Source of the DNA: Ornithodoros turicata
Taxonomy: Eukaryota > Arthropoda > Arachnida > Ixodida > Argasidae
DNA length: 64,000 nt
Reading direction: 5' to 3'
Assembly: GCF_037126465.1 (NCBI RefSeq)
Contig: NC_088205.1
Coordinates: forward strand, 30,859,482 to 30,923,481
Shown here: positions 1 to 12,200 of the stretch, one piece after another
Layout of the letters: every line of letters begins with the position of its first letter
Numbering within the stretch: the first letter of the stretch is position 1
Notes under the pieces: generated by a model
What the model saw: only the letters and a program-made list of their open reading frames with translations
What the model was told of the DNA's origin: nothing
The model's database searches: none
Translations under genes and position numbers: made by a program

Positions 1-1600
1 TAAAAGCATGGATAACCACGTAGTACGAACGTGAATGTCTCACACACTGACTACGTACCTTGACAACGGGTAAAATCTTGAAAATGACGCCCGGATGACG
101 CCACTTGTTCGAGATCCATAAATCACATTCATCCGCTACGACGTTTCGACACATCTGTAAAAGAGTAAGCTGCGACACATTCTAGTTCCCTGCAATTTCT
201 TTATCAAAACCATTCAGCATTTTTTTACATTCAAGGGCACAGCTGTAAAGGCTTGTGCTGCCGTGGAGCAGATGAGGAAGTTGCATGGGTGAAGCCGAAG
301 GCCTCATCTGTTTCGCAGTAAACACAAGTCAGTGAGAGCTCTGCAGCGCACTTTAGCGTAACTTACCTGATATCTTCAACCATTTCTGTGACGTATCTTC
401 CCACGTCGTGTGTGTGCTGTCGCAACTGCGTTGTTCACCGCAATGAATATGCCGAAAGCATCTGAAATTCACAGATTAGACATTAGTAACATTAGCAATC
501 TTCACCCTCATAAGTGCTAGTAGGGTCACGAGTACACTGAGCTGACAGATAAAGCATAAAGTAATAGGAATCAAAAGCGTAGTAATCAAACTGCTAGCAT
601 AAAGTAATAGAAACCCACACGCTAGGAAGGATACCAAACAAAATTTGCACGAAACATAGAGACACGGAACTAACCTTTAATTCACGAAATCGCGGGGCTT
701 CTGCACATATCTTCCAAGGTACACTCATAAAAGCACGCCCAGGCAACACTAGTAGGGGCATAAAAACACATTCACAATAGTCCAGGGCACAAGAGCCACG
801 ACGAAACGCGAGACAACGGGTGCGAGAACAAACGCGTGCGAACTCAACGAAGTTTGCAAGCGAAATGGACGCCGCAGCGCAGAAACGGCAGGGATGCAGA
901 ACCGGCAGGAACGCCACCTGCCCAGGCGCTCCTCGGAGTATGGCATAGACGGAATATGGAATATTCTATGGAATATGGCAATGCAACGGAACGTCGCACG
1001 AAGACGGGACCAGCGCTATCGGAAAGAGGACGCTTTCCTCGTCAAAAACAGACCTCAATCACCCTACTACACCAGCAAGAACCCGATAAAAAATGGCCCG
1101 GCCCCATGTATAAGAGAGCCGCCGTTGCCTGGTGTCCTAACTCGAGAACGGAGAGGGATAGAAAGATGCCGCAAGTTTCCACGCGTTGCCCATGTCGAGT
1201 GCGTGTACCCATTAAAAGGAAGTCTGACCCGCCCCTGGCTTCGAACCTGAAGACAGGGATAGAACTTCGGAAAAACGAATATTACTAACAAGTCTCCGCT
1301 TACAACTTCCAAACCACTACAGATCAGCTCCTGTGTGATTTGAGCGATCATAGAGCTATTCCAGGCTCGTTTGGAACTGAATTTTGATCTCCATCCGACA
1401 ATCGGGGGGGTGTTACATGACTGAAGGTGTCGGAAGCACCGACTGTGGTCTAGAATTTTCAAATATCTCGACAAACGTCAGGATTTCTGACAAGCCGCAA
1501 GGTGCACGCGAAGTCATCCCGCATGCAGTGCATCCCGCTATGACCGCTGCAGGCCAACATATTAGGCACGGAAACCCATCCAGCAACACCGCGATGTCGC
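1..1600. other. No supported gene
   Basis: Mixed-composition DNA with only short overlapping open frames on both strands, none with a recognisable domain. The frames at about 836-1290 overlap each other in several registers and look like chance. Codon-like fragments at 1430-1600 may be an upstream, decayed part of the LINE tail that follows, but I cannot show it. Confidence 0.5.
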
Positions 1601-1603
1601 TCG

Positions 1604-2033
1604 ATGGGGTTAAACCATCACTGGATGGCTAAAAGACGCCGGTATCAACCGCCACCACAAGTGGCATGTGCAGCGCTCAGTTGGAATCTCTATGCATATC
1701 TGATGTATTTTGATCGATGCTGTCACTACTGTGTCGTAGGCGACCTGGAGCCCATTCTTCTTAATTGTCCATGCTACCAACCTTCCCGAACCGCTCTCTC
1801 TGAGATGCTAAGTCAGTTGGAATTTCATCCCTTCTCCTGGCCAAATCCAGCCCATCAACGCTCCGCGATGAGAGCGTTTTGTCTTTTTGGACACAACAGA
1901 ACGTCGATCCTTGTGGTGAAGGGGCACATTATTTCATCCCTCCTTATGTCAGCAGTGGGGTAGAGTATCGCCCCTAGCGACGAAATTCCCCATTATTAAC
2001 CTTGGAAATAAAGTTTTTGTTGTTTTATTGATA
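1604..2033 (+). repeat. 5'-truncated LINE, C-terminus plus 3' UTR
   Basis: The frame at 1604-1963 carries a C-terminal zinc-knuckle-like stretch (C-x2-C, then GDLEPILLNC) followed by residues that fit the end of a RNase H-bearing LINE ORF2. The 3' UTR contains GGGGTAGAGTATCGCC and an AATAAAG near 2006, and ends in a TTG-rich tail. Related 3' ends occur at 17923-18020 (minus) and 60005-60215 (plus), so this is a dispersed family. The upstream ORF2 (reverse transcriptase, endonuclease) is missing, as usual for truncated insertions. Clade not resolved; I-superfamily is my best guess. Confidence 0.7.
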
Positions 2034-2589
2034 CTGTAGGCCAATTCCTTCAATTGGTTTCGCATTCTGTGACCTGGTGCAGTCTGTATAATACATGTTC
2101 GATCACATTAAATCAACTGGAAATCAGCGTTTAGCATTTATATTCATTAAGCCAATTCATTGAATTCGTTCTTTATTCCGTGGGTGCTGTCTTCGCCACA
2201 CAGCGTAGTGGAACACGATGTCGCGAAGGTTGCTTCCCTGCAAAACCCCTGATCCGTCAGTGAGGAACTTGTACCTGTACTTGTACCTATTTAAAAAAAA
2301 AGGTTGAGGGCTTCGTGCGCGGGGCCTATGGAAGCGCGGGGCTTAAGGCGGTCGCCTTACTCGCCCCCCCCCCCTCCTATCGCCGGCCCTAATGCAGATG
2401 AATAATTTTTGTGTGTTCCCACTTTGGTACCACAGTTACAAATTAGCGTCACTGTTTTCGTTTCTTGCTCCACGCTGTTGAACGTTATCATAAGGCTGCG
2501 AACATATAATTAGCATCGAAAATATGCTTGTATTCTACTTCTAAATCTACATCCGATCGGGAGGCAATTTCGAACTCCCAGTGATATCA

Positions 2590-2733
2590 TGAAAAGACAT
2601 CCTGGTTAGACAACGCTAGGACGTTTCGAATGACATCTTTATTTACATCAACGGGACATTTCTTACGGATCAGGACTTCGGGATCATTTCAGGACGTCCA
2701 TCGGACATCGGTGGTTTACTGGGCCGTGTGTAC
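2590..2733 (+). repeat. Partial MITE of the GGTTTACTGGG family
   Basis: The segment ends in GACGTCCATCGGACATCGG followed by TGGTTTACTGGG. The same terminal word and GACGT/CATCC-rich interior occur at 33.6-34.8 kb, and an inverted form (CCCAGCAAACCA) at 61.6 kb. Only one end is recognisable here. A C run at about 2366 lies upstream; otherwise 2034-2977 holds nothing I can name. Confidence 0.45.
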
Positions 2734-2977
2734 TTAACTATACAAAGACGTCGATAAAGAACAAAGACTAAGTGATCCTGCAATGTCGCCTTTAAACGAT
2801 ATGTGTTTAGTAGTTAATAATCGTTTTAATACTTGGGGACACATGTGTCCCATTGGCCTCAAAGGGTTAAAGAGTGGAATAGCAAAACGCCCGAGCTGAG
2901 TGAAGAAATTGCCTCCCCTCTGGTACAGGTGCGAACTGTATACCGTCGGAACGCCAAATCCCTATATTGGTACTGCT

Positions 2978-4242
2978 TTAGTGTACATGCTTAAAGTGCA
3001 GCGTCAGCGTCGATCTACCGCGATTTTGTAGCGGTAGCTTGCGACACGTGTCGTCGCGTATAGAGACGGTGATTGAGGAAACTTCGCGCTGCACTAACTT
3101 AAAGTACTGAACAGGAAGAAAGCTGAAACTCAGTTGTTCTCTTGTTCTATCGTAAATTAATGTAATTAATTTCAGTATCGGATGACGCCCGTTTCCCACT
3201 ACAAAGGGCGTGACGAGATCAGTGTATATCATAATACAGGTAATGGGAAGATCTATGGTCACTTCGTCGACGCCCGAATCATTTTCGGTAAATACAGTTT
3301 TCGCACCGAAACCCAGTAGGTACGCAAAGTAATCGGATAATGTAAGTGACACATTTTCTCGCAAGCTCACCGAACAACTCCTCGCCCACGCATGGTACAC
3401 GAGGGAAGCCTCGGGTTGCAGACGCTCGTTGACGGGGGTCACGAATCACGAGAGCTTCGGGTGTTTCGTAGTAATTTGGTGGAAGTGAAATGCGCAGAGT
3501 TTCCGTCTCCCAAGTGCTCATGTGAATGCGGTACGTCTTCACTATGGGATTACACGATCATCGCTTTTGGGAACTTTCAACGTGGATGTGCTTCACCTGA
3601 ATGAGGTCCAGGAACTCGCTTGACAAGTTGAAATTCGCCGGGAGAGAGAGCGAGTAAGTGTTGTCTTTGTATTCCACCCTTGATTCTGCATCGTTCGTCG
3701 CTCTGAAGAATCCGTTGAATGTGTCGGTAATTAGCGATCGGGGGTTCCAAAATTAGATCATTACTGATCAGTATCACTCGACGAACTCACATAATAACGG
3801 CTCTTTCCTCCGCAAGCGGTAACACGTTTGAGACCATGCGTACTCTGCCTCCGTCCAGATGATCTCCATCGATATCGGCGATTCCAAAAGCGATATGCAG
3901 CGGTCTATCGATTAATTTCCCCGCGTGCACGCGCGATGGTAGCTTAAGCACATATAGTGATCTTCATCGTAAGTCCACCCTATCCCATATTCAGGGAATA
4001 TTTTATTCAATAGTGTGTCCGTATCTTCGAATGTGAGTTGTTTTGTTTGCCTGTTCTCCTTATAGCGTTATCAGGTTATCTGGCGCTTGGTTCACGTTCA
4101 GGAAGCTGTTGGGATTGGAAAATTCCTCAAGGCCGACAACGTACGAATCATCCAGGTGTAGCGGCTTATCTAACGCGACCGTGAAGTCGTTCAGCATATG
4201 CAGCAGGTGCAGGTCCATGCTGGCGTTCGAGAGCAGATACAT
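2978..4242 (-). pseudogene. Maverick/Polinton capsid-associated protein remnant
   Basis: Reading on the minus strand from an ATG at 4242, the first residues contain SNASMDL and FTVALDKPL then VGLEE, the N-terminal signature I associate with a protein encoded next to integrase in Maverick/adintovirus-type elements. It is often labelled 'F54H12.2-like' in invertebrate genomes. Downstream pieces in other frames include NYYETPEAL near 3470, a stretch with YTDLVTPFVVG at about 3215, and ISIRDD-like TVSIRDDT near 3070 followed by a terminal TLTLHF. All fit the same family in order, but they lie in at least three frames with stops, so this is a decayed copy. The family role (minor capsid or penton-like) is from memory and not certain. 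It begins about 12 bases after the integrase end, which matches the compact gene packing of these elements. Confidence 0.65.
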
Positions 4243-4254
4243 GTAAAATTAATT

Positions 4255-5278
4255 TTCTGACATCGCTGGCGGGCACCAAAGAATCGTGATCTTTGGCGTA
4301 TCCGGTCCAAGGAACCAAGTAGTGCTACACCCCATTAATTTTCTTCTTTCTAATCACCGCGGATATGAGTCGCCTATCGTATGAGGAAAGATGGTGAACG
4401 GGCTGCAATTCCTGCTCGTAGAATGATCCCAGAATTTCTTTTCCCTTTGACTCTTTCATGTACACTATGGGTGGATCGGTGTTTCTCATTCACGATACCT
4501 CGAACACTTTAGCCGTCCACCTTTGATGGTAGCCTTTGGCGAACACGCCGCGATCTAACGCGATCCTCACCTGGTCCCCTACTTGATACTTGCTCTCGCG
4601 CGGGGTCGTCTTACGATTCAATCTGTTGAACAGAGCTGCTTTATTCCCGGCGTTCACGTTTTTCAGCTTCGCGCCCGTAACGGAATGTACCGAGTCGTTA
4701 TAGTCAGCCACTATCCTCGGCAGCACGTTGATATAATTAAACTTCCCCATACTAGTGAAATTTCTGGCTATTCTTTCTCTAATTGTTCTTTGTACACGTT
4801 CACAGTAGGTAGCTTTCTTTCCTCTTTGTGTTGTATAGTGATTTAGTAGTGACTGAAAATAGTGACGAATGGGGAACCCCCAAAATTAGCCTCCACTATC
4901 GGTGAGGAGATTCTTCAAAATTCCATGATGGAAAACTCGTTGGAAAGCTTTCTTTACGTCTTGCGGGCGCTTTGTGCGAATGGGGACCATGTACAGTTAC
5001 CTGGATAGTGTATCTATGACAGTTAAGATGTACTTGTAGCCCTTGTTAAATTTCTGATATTTACGCATATCCAGGAGGTCCGGCTGATATAAATCCCTCA
5101 TGTGAATTGCGATGATAGAGCGCCGCTTAAAACTTTTTCTTCACTGGCTTGTGAAGGGTGTAAGCATCTTCTTTTTTCAGCTGTTCGATGGCTTCTCTGC
5201 GCGTGAGCTTGTGATAACGTTGGTACCGATCCACTCCACCTAACCCTTTCTCCTTGATCTTTCTATAGGGCCCCATAT
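4255..5278 (-). pseudogene. Maverick/Polinton retroviral-type integrase remnant
   Basis: Minus-strand fragments in order: an N-terminal region with GGVDRYQRYHK and DAYTLHKPVKKKF (about 5240-5130), a catalytic-core start with QPDLLDMRKYQKFN and GYKYILTVIDTLSR (about 5090-4990), then VADYNDSVHS and the SH3-like region KYQVGDQVRIALDRG (4750-4490). Beyond 4480 come DPPIVYMK, GSFYEQEL and a chromodomain-like YLVPWTGYAKDHDSLVP. This is the layout of Polinton/Maverick integrases: TLHKP entry, DDE core, chromodomain-like end. The copy is broken by a frameshift after KKKF, a stop after TLSR, a stop near 4484 and another near 4330. It should insert the whole element into DNA; this copy cannot. Confidence 0.8.
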
Positions 5279-5287
5279 TTGCTCCAG

Positions 5288-5700
5288 CTAGCAATTCGGT
5301 GTATTTTCAGAGCGCTTATAATTTTCTATATTTTTTTGTACCAACTGGGTTTCTTGATGAGCGCGTGCTAAGTAGCTGCTAAATAGCTCAGAGAGCCACA
5401 ATGTTTGAGCGGTTGATTCACTTCCCTTATATACTAGCACATTATCCGCTTGCCAGGTGAAAACTTTCTTCAATTCTTTTAGCGTGCTTTATCAACACCG
5501 GAGGGTAGAAGATCAAACTCGAATTGGTTGGGTTCCGGTTTCGGTTTGAAATTGGGTTCCGAATGGACGGGTTCCAGAGGAGGAGGATGATAGTGAGCAC
5601 GCTTGAGCAAGTAATAGAGGGCTTTCAGTATTTTACCCACTTTTATACCGTCCGAATCATTGCGTTTCAGAACTTCACCTATTTCTATTCTATGAGCCAT
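5288..5700 (-). pseudogene. Two small Maverick-associated ORFs, function unknown
   Basis: Two adjoining minus-strand frames. 5479-5700 starts MAHRIEIGEVLKRND, is rich in Pro, Glu and Lys in its second half, and its ATG region overlaps the end of the pX-like ORF upstream by about 11 bases. 5288-5473 contains FTWQADNVLVYKGSES, faintly like a small motif found in Maverick-type ORFs upstream of integrase. Neither is a confident family match. Their position between the pX-like ORF and integrase on the same strand, with almost no spacing, is the main reason to treat them as part of the same element. Confidence 0.4.
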
Positions 5701-5887
5701 GACTGATGGCTTTGGATATCGCTCGCCCGGCGACTCCCGCCACGAGACTCAAGAGCCCTGAGAGGAGCAGTGGAAGTATGGGAATGAGACCACCTCGTTG
5801 TCCCCTAATATATTTCTTCAACTGCTGGTGGCACTTCTGAAGTGACTTGCAAGCGACGAAGCGGATGATTTTTTTGTGTTTTTTCAA
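5690..5887 (-). CDS. pX-like basic/hydrophobic virion protein of a Maverick element
   Basis: A 65-residue frame. Residues 1-30 are basic (MKKHKKIIRF, then Lys/Gln-rich), followed by RGQRGGLIPILPLLLSGLLS and a Gly/Ala/Ile-rich tail. The order Lys-rich, then (K/R)GQRGG, then a hydrophobic Leu/Ile run is shared by the pX/adenovirus-Mu-like small protein of Polinton/adintovirus elements and their relatives. It is the only ORF of this block without an internal break, but its upstream part may be missing, since related proteins are often longer. It lies at the head of the minus-strand series that continues into integrase. Virion-core function is inferred from family, not from the sequence. Confidence 0.5.
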   Translation of the reverse strand: MKKHKKIIRFVACKSLQKCHQQLKKYIRGQRGGLIPILPLLLSGLLSLVAGVAGRAISKAISHGS

Positions 5888-6294
5888 GTTTTCATGAAGT
5901 TCCGTCGAAAGTGGGATATTCCGCGCACAATGTTGAGACAGATTTCCTAAAGGATTCGAATGTCATCGCAGCTGAGCACTTTAAGTAACTCTGCATGGTG
6001 CGCCGATTTGCTGGTGGCCAATACTTTGAGGAGCGCGAGATGTCTTCTAAGATCGGTCATTTCGCAGGTGTAAACAGGAACTGCCACTCGTGCCGGCTTC
6101 GCGTATGATGACCCACAACTTGTTTGTGGTGTAACAGGAGCGTGATATGTGGCAACGCATCTCAACGAAGTTCTCTCGCTCGTGTGGCGCGTCGAAATGG
6201 AACCACATGGAGTTGATGCACCTGAGTTGTGCCATCTGGTGGCACTCTAACGAGGAAAGTTTGGACATCTGAGAAAAAGCCGCAGTGGGGCCGC
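5888..6294. other. No supported gene
   Basis: Flank of the Maverick remnant. I find no terminal inverted repeat or further Maverick gene (DNA polymerase B, ATPase, protease, major capsid), so the element is a fragment whose right limit cannot be placed. Confidence 0.45.
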
Positions 6295-6740
6295 TGGGGT
6301 GGCCAATCAGCTGGTTTACAAGGAGCCAATCAGCGCGAAGTGGAGCCGACCAATCGGCGATCAGTAGAGGGCAGCATGCTGACCAATTAGTGGGCTTAGA
6401 ATGGACCAATCAACGTGCGAGCTGCGGAGCCAAGCTAGCAAATTAACATAAAGAGGCGGAGCCATGATCAGTAAGCTTAGCGTGGACCAGTCAATGGTGG
6501 AGCCGACTCATTAGCATAAAGGGCCGGGCTTGCAGTGGATCAATCAGCACACCAAGCAGAGCAAGCCAGCTCATCAGCATAAGGGGTGGAGGTATGGCCA
6601 ACCAATCAGCGATCAGTAGGTTTGGAGCGGACCAATCAGCGTGAAGTGGGCAGAGCCAAAAAGGGGGCCTGTCAATCAAAGTGGGACCACCAATAAGAGC
6701 TTGAACCAATCAGCGTGAAGGGGCGGAGTCAAAAAGGGGG
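6295..6740 (+). repeat. Degenerate CCAAT-rich minisatellite
   Basis: About a dozen imperfect units, roughly 30-45 bases apart, each built around (A/G)CCAATCAGCG and often followed by GGGCGGAGCC or AAAGGGGGC. Clear CCAATCAG units lie near 6302, 6330, 6600, 6638 and 6707, with diverged ones between. The units carry CCAAT-box and GC-box words, so the array resembles promoter sequence, but the regular reiteration says tandem repeat. Confidence 0.75.
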
Positions 6741-7211
6741 CTTAGAACTGGCTTGTGTTGGATTAGAATTGGCTTCTATTGGATTAGAAATAAGACGTTG
6801 TTATAGCAGTCCCGTCATACTACTGCTGTGCAGCCTTGTCTTGCCTACGATTCGGGCTCTGTATATTGTTCACAAGTTTTCTTCTTTTTTTTGTTATTTT
6901 ATTTCAGTTTACTTTCTCATGTGCACAAATATGATATTGAGGGGGACATTTTCTTTTTTACACCTGAATAAGCTAGGACGCTTTTAAGAGGCGCAGACTT
7001 TTGTTCCTTATCTTATAATCATTACTCAGGTGGATCATTACTGCGTTGCATACTGTGTTATTCATTTTCTTCTCTCAAACCAGGGCGGCCCATGTGTATG
7101 GCAGCTGAAGTCTTTCACCGGGGTAACATGCAAGAAAGAACAACTCCAGCAAGTGCTCTGCAGTTTACCTCTAAAATAAAGAAACCTACGTGTCATGCAC
7201 TATGCCCTCAT
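6741..7211. other. No supported gene
   Basis: T-rich stretch (around 6880-6960) then unassigned DNA up to the SINE. AATAAAG near 7175 is not attached to any recognisable transcript. Confidence 0.4.
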
Positions 7212-7490
7212 GCCGCCCTCGGTGGCTCAGTCGGTAGCGTGTTCGCCTGCTGATCCCAAGATCGCGGGTTCAAGCCCGGCCGAGGACAGTGGCAACTTGG
7301 TGGAAGGGTACAAGTTGCTTTGACACGTCGACTTCCGCGAGGGACGTTAAATGTGGTGTGCCGTGTGTCGAGATTTCGGCGCACGTTAAAAACCCTCAGG
7401 TGGGCAAAATTAATCCACACACCCGACTACTGTGGCGTCGCCCATGATCGCAGTTGTCTCGCGACGCAAATCCCCGAATTATTACTGTCC
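7212..7490 (+). mobile_element. Ruka-like tRNA-derived SINE
   Basis: Starts GCCGCCCTCGGTGGCTCAG. The RNA polymerase III A box TGGCTCAGTCGG is at 7223-7234 and the B box GGTTCAAGCC at 7267-7276, the spacing of a tRNA gene. The tRNA-like head is followed by a non-tRNA body with GTGTCGAGATTTCGGCGCAC and an end near CCCGAATTATTA. The body and head match my memory of Ruka, the SINE of ixodid ticks. No clear target duplication was found. Not a functional tRNA, because the body continues more than 200 bases past the B box. Confidence 0.8.
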
Positions 7491-9235
7491 GAGATGGCAG
7501 GAGAGTTTATTCCTGCTACATCTCTGCGCTTTGTTTTACATTACCAAAAATAACCTTACCAACCATTACCATATCAGTGGTGTACTACTGTGTTCAACCA
7601 GTTCAACTTGCTCTGGGCATCCTGTAAAGCCTGTGCAGCTACTTCAGCCCTTATTTGCTGGTAACATTGGTGCCAATACAGTTGTTAGATGAGATGTGCG
7701 ACAGTGTAAAATAGAATAGATCCTGTGTTTGCATATGCATACAAGTTATGCATGTGTAGCATATAATGGGTATATGTAGATGTTTCAGTTATTAGCTCTT
7801 GTGTATTTTAGTTATCGTACTATTTGAGCTAAATGCCTATATTTCAGCTGTTTGAGCCTAGTGCCCGCGTCCTTGACACACATACAAGTGGGCCCACATC
7901 CTCGGTGGAGCTTGCACAGCTAGGACTCTGTCCAGGTGGCAAATTGAACAGTTCTTTTACAAAGAAGGCAGATTTCCGCCAGAAGACCAAAAAAGTTTGA
8001 AGTAGTACCAATTACTTCTCTCTTTTTAAATTGCGAATATGTTACGTGACTACTAGGGATTTTTGCTTCTTTCCAGGTACCTCAACTGGTGACTTCAAGC
8101 TTATGTAATGCAATAGTATAAGGTGGCAATGACGCAGGCGAGCTGGTGTCGTTTGTGTCCCGCAGTCTCGGGGTTATCGAATTGGAAACCTTGTTGAACA
8201 ATGAATGTGTTAAACAACAAACAGTTATCAGAAATAAATACGATGTGCTCAGCATTGGATACCTCATAAAACACAAATTCTTGCGTGAAACATATTCTTA
8301 GGCAAACAATAAGTCCTTCGACGGAAGGAAATACAGCCAGCCCGTCCCGTCGCGTCTGTAGACCACGAAATGCAGAGTAAATCAGAATCGCTTGAAAGCG
8401 CGAAGCTCCTTTGAATAATAGTAGTAATGATAACGAAGAACACGAGTTGAAACAAAGTAAAAGAAAACAATAGACCACACAGTCTTTTACGATATGTCAA
8501 ACAAATCGAACAATAAAGCGGGACAGCTTCCAAATATCAGAGCACTTCACAACGCACTTGCTTTGTTGTCAGATTCCCAACATGTAAATATAACTGCAGC
8601 TGACGTAAATATAATTGCAACGTCAGGCAACCACCAGGCACTTTCCATTTGTGACGGCGATACAACCAATACAACGTTGCGGTGAATTGGCTAGAGGCCC
8701 ACGTAACTCGTCAGCAAAGCCTCATAGCCACGAAGATGGGTGCTTGGGTTCCTTGTTGTGAACGGCCGCCGAGCAGAACACGATTACATTCGATGAAAAA
8801 GTAGAGCTCACATGTCATACCTGCCAGCGCAAGTGTAGCAAACGGTTCACACACAAAGGGCTGTTCATTATAGCGGGTTATCCAAACGCCTGCAACGAAG
8901 AGAAACGTAATGCTTCAGCCCTCAGACGCGACTAGAGACCGTGTGACCTTCTAGGTGCGACTGGCAGGCGCCAACGGGCTCACAGCTGACTATGGCTAGC
9001 ATTACTTGGCATTGCGCAACACCGGTGACGTAACGGGGGCCAGAGCACAGCGCGTATGGTTACCCGATCCACAGGAGAATGCGCGCGGGAGAGGAACAAT
9101 GTGAAAGTGACACTTCATGCGCGCGCTTCTCACACAGTGGAGCGATTTCGTCCGGAAAAATTTCTGGCATATTAGTTTCTCGGCGGGAAGAACAGTTTGC
9201 AGCAAAAAAATTATGGGGGTTCGGGAAATTTCATA
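7491..9235. other. No supported gene
   Basis: Unassigned DNA. Short frames at 8082-8533 (minus) and 8494-8685 (plus) show no domain and overlap on opposite strands. The segment ending at 9242 in TAGTCCCTTTAAGG resembles the right end of a TTAA-flanked MITE, but I did not find its left end. Confidence 0.4.
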
Positions 9236-12200
9236 GTCCCTTTAAGGACGTACAAACCTACAATCAGGACGTACGGACTTTCAATAAGGGCATGCAGGCC
9301 TACGTCCTCAATAAAGGGCTAACTCCTGCATGCCTCATCACTGCAGGTTTTACAGCTTCCTCTTGTGGAGGAAAACTTAATGTTACTGGGCCTCATTTAG
9401 AGGGAAAGTCTAGGTTCTTGCTCCACGCTCAGAACGGAAATTCTGGGTTAACGCTGGGTCCACGCTGGATTCCTGCTCCTCTTTCTGGAATCAACGGCCG
9501 TGGGCAGTCGAAAAAAGCAGGTACGGCAGATCTGCGTTAAAGGACATACAAACCTACAATCAGGACGTACAGACTTCCACTAAGGGCATGCAGACCTACG
9601 TCCTTAATGCAGGGCTTACTGCTGCATACCTCATCACTGCAGGTTTTACAGCTTCCTCTTGTGGAGGAAAACTCAATGTTACTGGACCTAATTTAGAGGG
9701 AACGTCTAGGTTCTTGCTCCACGCTAAGAACAGAAATTCTGGGTTCCTGCTCCTCTTTCTGGAATCAATCGCAGTCAACGGCAATCCAGACAAAAGCAAG
9801 TACGTGCAGACTTGTGTTAAGGCCGCGCCAATCTACACTAGGACGTACCAACTTCCAATAAGGACATGCAGGCCTACGGCCCTAGTAAAGGACTTACTGC
9901 TGCATGCCTCACTGCTGCAGGCATTACAGCTTCCTCTTGCGGAGGAAAACTCAAGGTTACTGGACCTCATTTAGAGGGGACGTCGTTCTTGCTCCACACT
10001 AAGGAGGGAAATTCTGGGTTCCTGCTTCCCTTTCTGGAATCACTGGGAGACTACGGCAATCCAGACAAAAGCAAGTACGTACAGACTTGCGTTAAGAGCG
10101 GACCAACCTATAATCAGGACGTACAGACTTCCAATAAGGATATGCAGGCCTATGGCCCTAGTAAACAGCTTACTGCTGCATCCCTCACCGCTGCTGGCTT
10201 GACGCAGCTTCCTCTTGTGGAGGAAAACTCAAGGTTACTGGAGCACTTTTGGAGGGAAGGTCTATGTTGTTGCTCCACGCTAAGGACGGAAATTTTCTGT
10301 TCTTGCCCTTCTTGCTGGAATCAACGGCAATCTAAGGCAATTCACTAAAGCAGGATTTACGTTAAGGATGTACTAGCCTACAATCAGGGCGTGCAGACTT
10401 CCAATGAGGACATCCAGCCCTACGGCGTTACTGCTACATGCCTCACCACAGCAGGTTTTACAGCTTCCTATTGTGGAGAAAAACTCAAGGTTACTGCACC
10501 TCTTCGGAAGGGAACATCTAGGTTCTTGCTCCACGGTAAGGAGGGAAATTCTGGGTACCGGCTCCTCTTTCTGAAATGAACGGCAGTCTGCGGCAAACCA
10601 AACAAAAGCAAGTACGAACAGACTTGCGTTACCGACATGCAAACAGGACGTACAGACTTTCAATAAGGACATGCGGGCCTACGTCCTTAATAAAAGGCTT
10701 ACTGCTGCATGGCTCACCACTGCAGGTTTTCCAGCTTCTTATTGTGGGGGAAAACTCAATGTTGCTGCACCTCTTTTGGAGGGAAATCTAGGTTCCTGCT
10801 CCACGCTGAGGGAAATTCTGGGTTCCTGCTCCTATTTCTGGAATCACTGGGAGTCTACGGCAATCCAGACAAAAGCAAGTACGTGCAGACTTGTGTTAAG
10901 AACGGACCAACCTATAATCAGGACGTACAGACTTCCAATAAGGATATGCAGGCCTATGGCCCTAATAAACAGCTTAATGCTACATGCCTCACCGCTGCTG
11001 GCTTGACGCAGCTTCCTCTTGTGGAGAAAAACTCATGGTTACTGGACCACTTTTGGAGGGAAGGTTTAGGTTCTTGCTCCACGCTAAGGACGGAAATTCA
11101 GGGTTCCTCGCCCTCTTGCTGGAATCAACGGCAGTCTACGGCACTCCAGACAAAAGCAGCTATATGGCAGATTTGAGTTAACGACGTACCAACCTACAAT
11201 CAGGACGTACAGACTTCCAATAACGATATGCAGGCCTACGGCGGTAACAAATGCCTTACTGCTGCATGCCTCACAGCTGCAGGTTTAAGAGCTTCCCCTT
11301 GTTGAAGAAAACCCAAGGTTACAGGACCTCTTTTGGAGGGAAAGTCTAGGTTCTTGCTCCACGCTAAGGACGGAAATTTTTTGTTCTTGCCCCTCTTGCT
11401 GGAATCAACGGCAATCTACGACAATTCAGACTAAAGCAGGATTTACATTAAGGATGTACTAGCCTACAATCAGGACGTGCAGACTTCCAATGAGGGCATC
11501 CAGCCCTACGGCGTTACTGCTACATGCCTCACCACAGCAGGTTTTAGTTTCCTATTGTGGAGAAAAACTCAAGGTTACTGCACCTCTTCGGAAGGGAAAA
11601 TCTAAGTTTTTGCTCCACGGTAAGGAGGGAAATTCTGGGTTGCGGCTCCTCTTTCTGAAATGAACGGCAGTGTGCGGCAAACCAAAGAAAAGCAAGTACG
11701 AACAGACTAGCGTTAGCGACATGCAAACAGGATGTACAGACTTTCAATAAGGACATGCGGGCCTACGTCCTTAATAAAAGGCTTACTGCTGCATGCCTCA
11801 TCACTGCGGGTTTTACAGCTTCCTCTTGTGGAGGAAAGCTCAATGTTACTGGACCTCATTTGGAGGGAAAGTCTAGGTGCTTGCTTCACGCTAAGAACGG
11901 AAATTCTGTGTTCCTGCTCCTCTTTCTGGAATCAACGGCAGTCTGTGGCAAAAAAAAAAAAAAGCAGGTAGGCAGATTTGCGTTAAGGCCGTACAGACTT
12001 CCACTAAGGACATGCAGGCATACGTCCTTAATAAAGGGCTTACTGCTGCATGCCTCATCACTGCAGGTTTTACAGCATCCTCTTGTGGAGGAAAGGTCAA
12101 GGTCGCTGCACCTCTTTTGGAGGGAATGTCTAGGTTCTTGCTCCACGCTAAGAACGGAAATTCTGGGTTCCTGCTCCTCTTCCTGGAATCAACGGCAGTC

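Noticed and set aside
836..1474. Overlapping frames of 118-150 codons on both strands
   Set aside because: Mutually overlapping, Arg-rich, no motifs, no splice or start context; probably chance.
2300..2400. C run near 2366, G run near 35007, G run at 62792 and G run at 18694 as functional signals
   Set aside because: Long G/C homopolymers are prone to sequencing error, and only the last two sit at element junctions; I gave them no function.
7212..7285. Apparent tRNA gene
   Set aside because: A and B boxes belong to a SINE head; the sequence continues into a SINE body, and the cloverleaf is imperfect.
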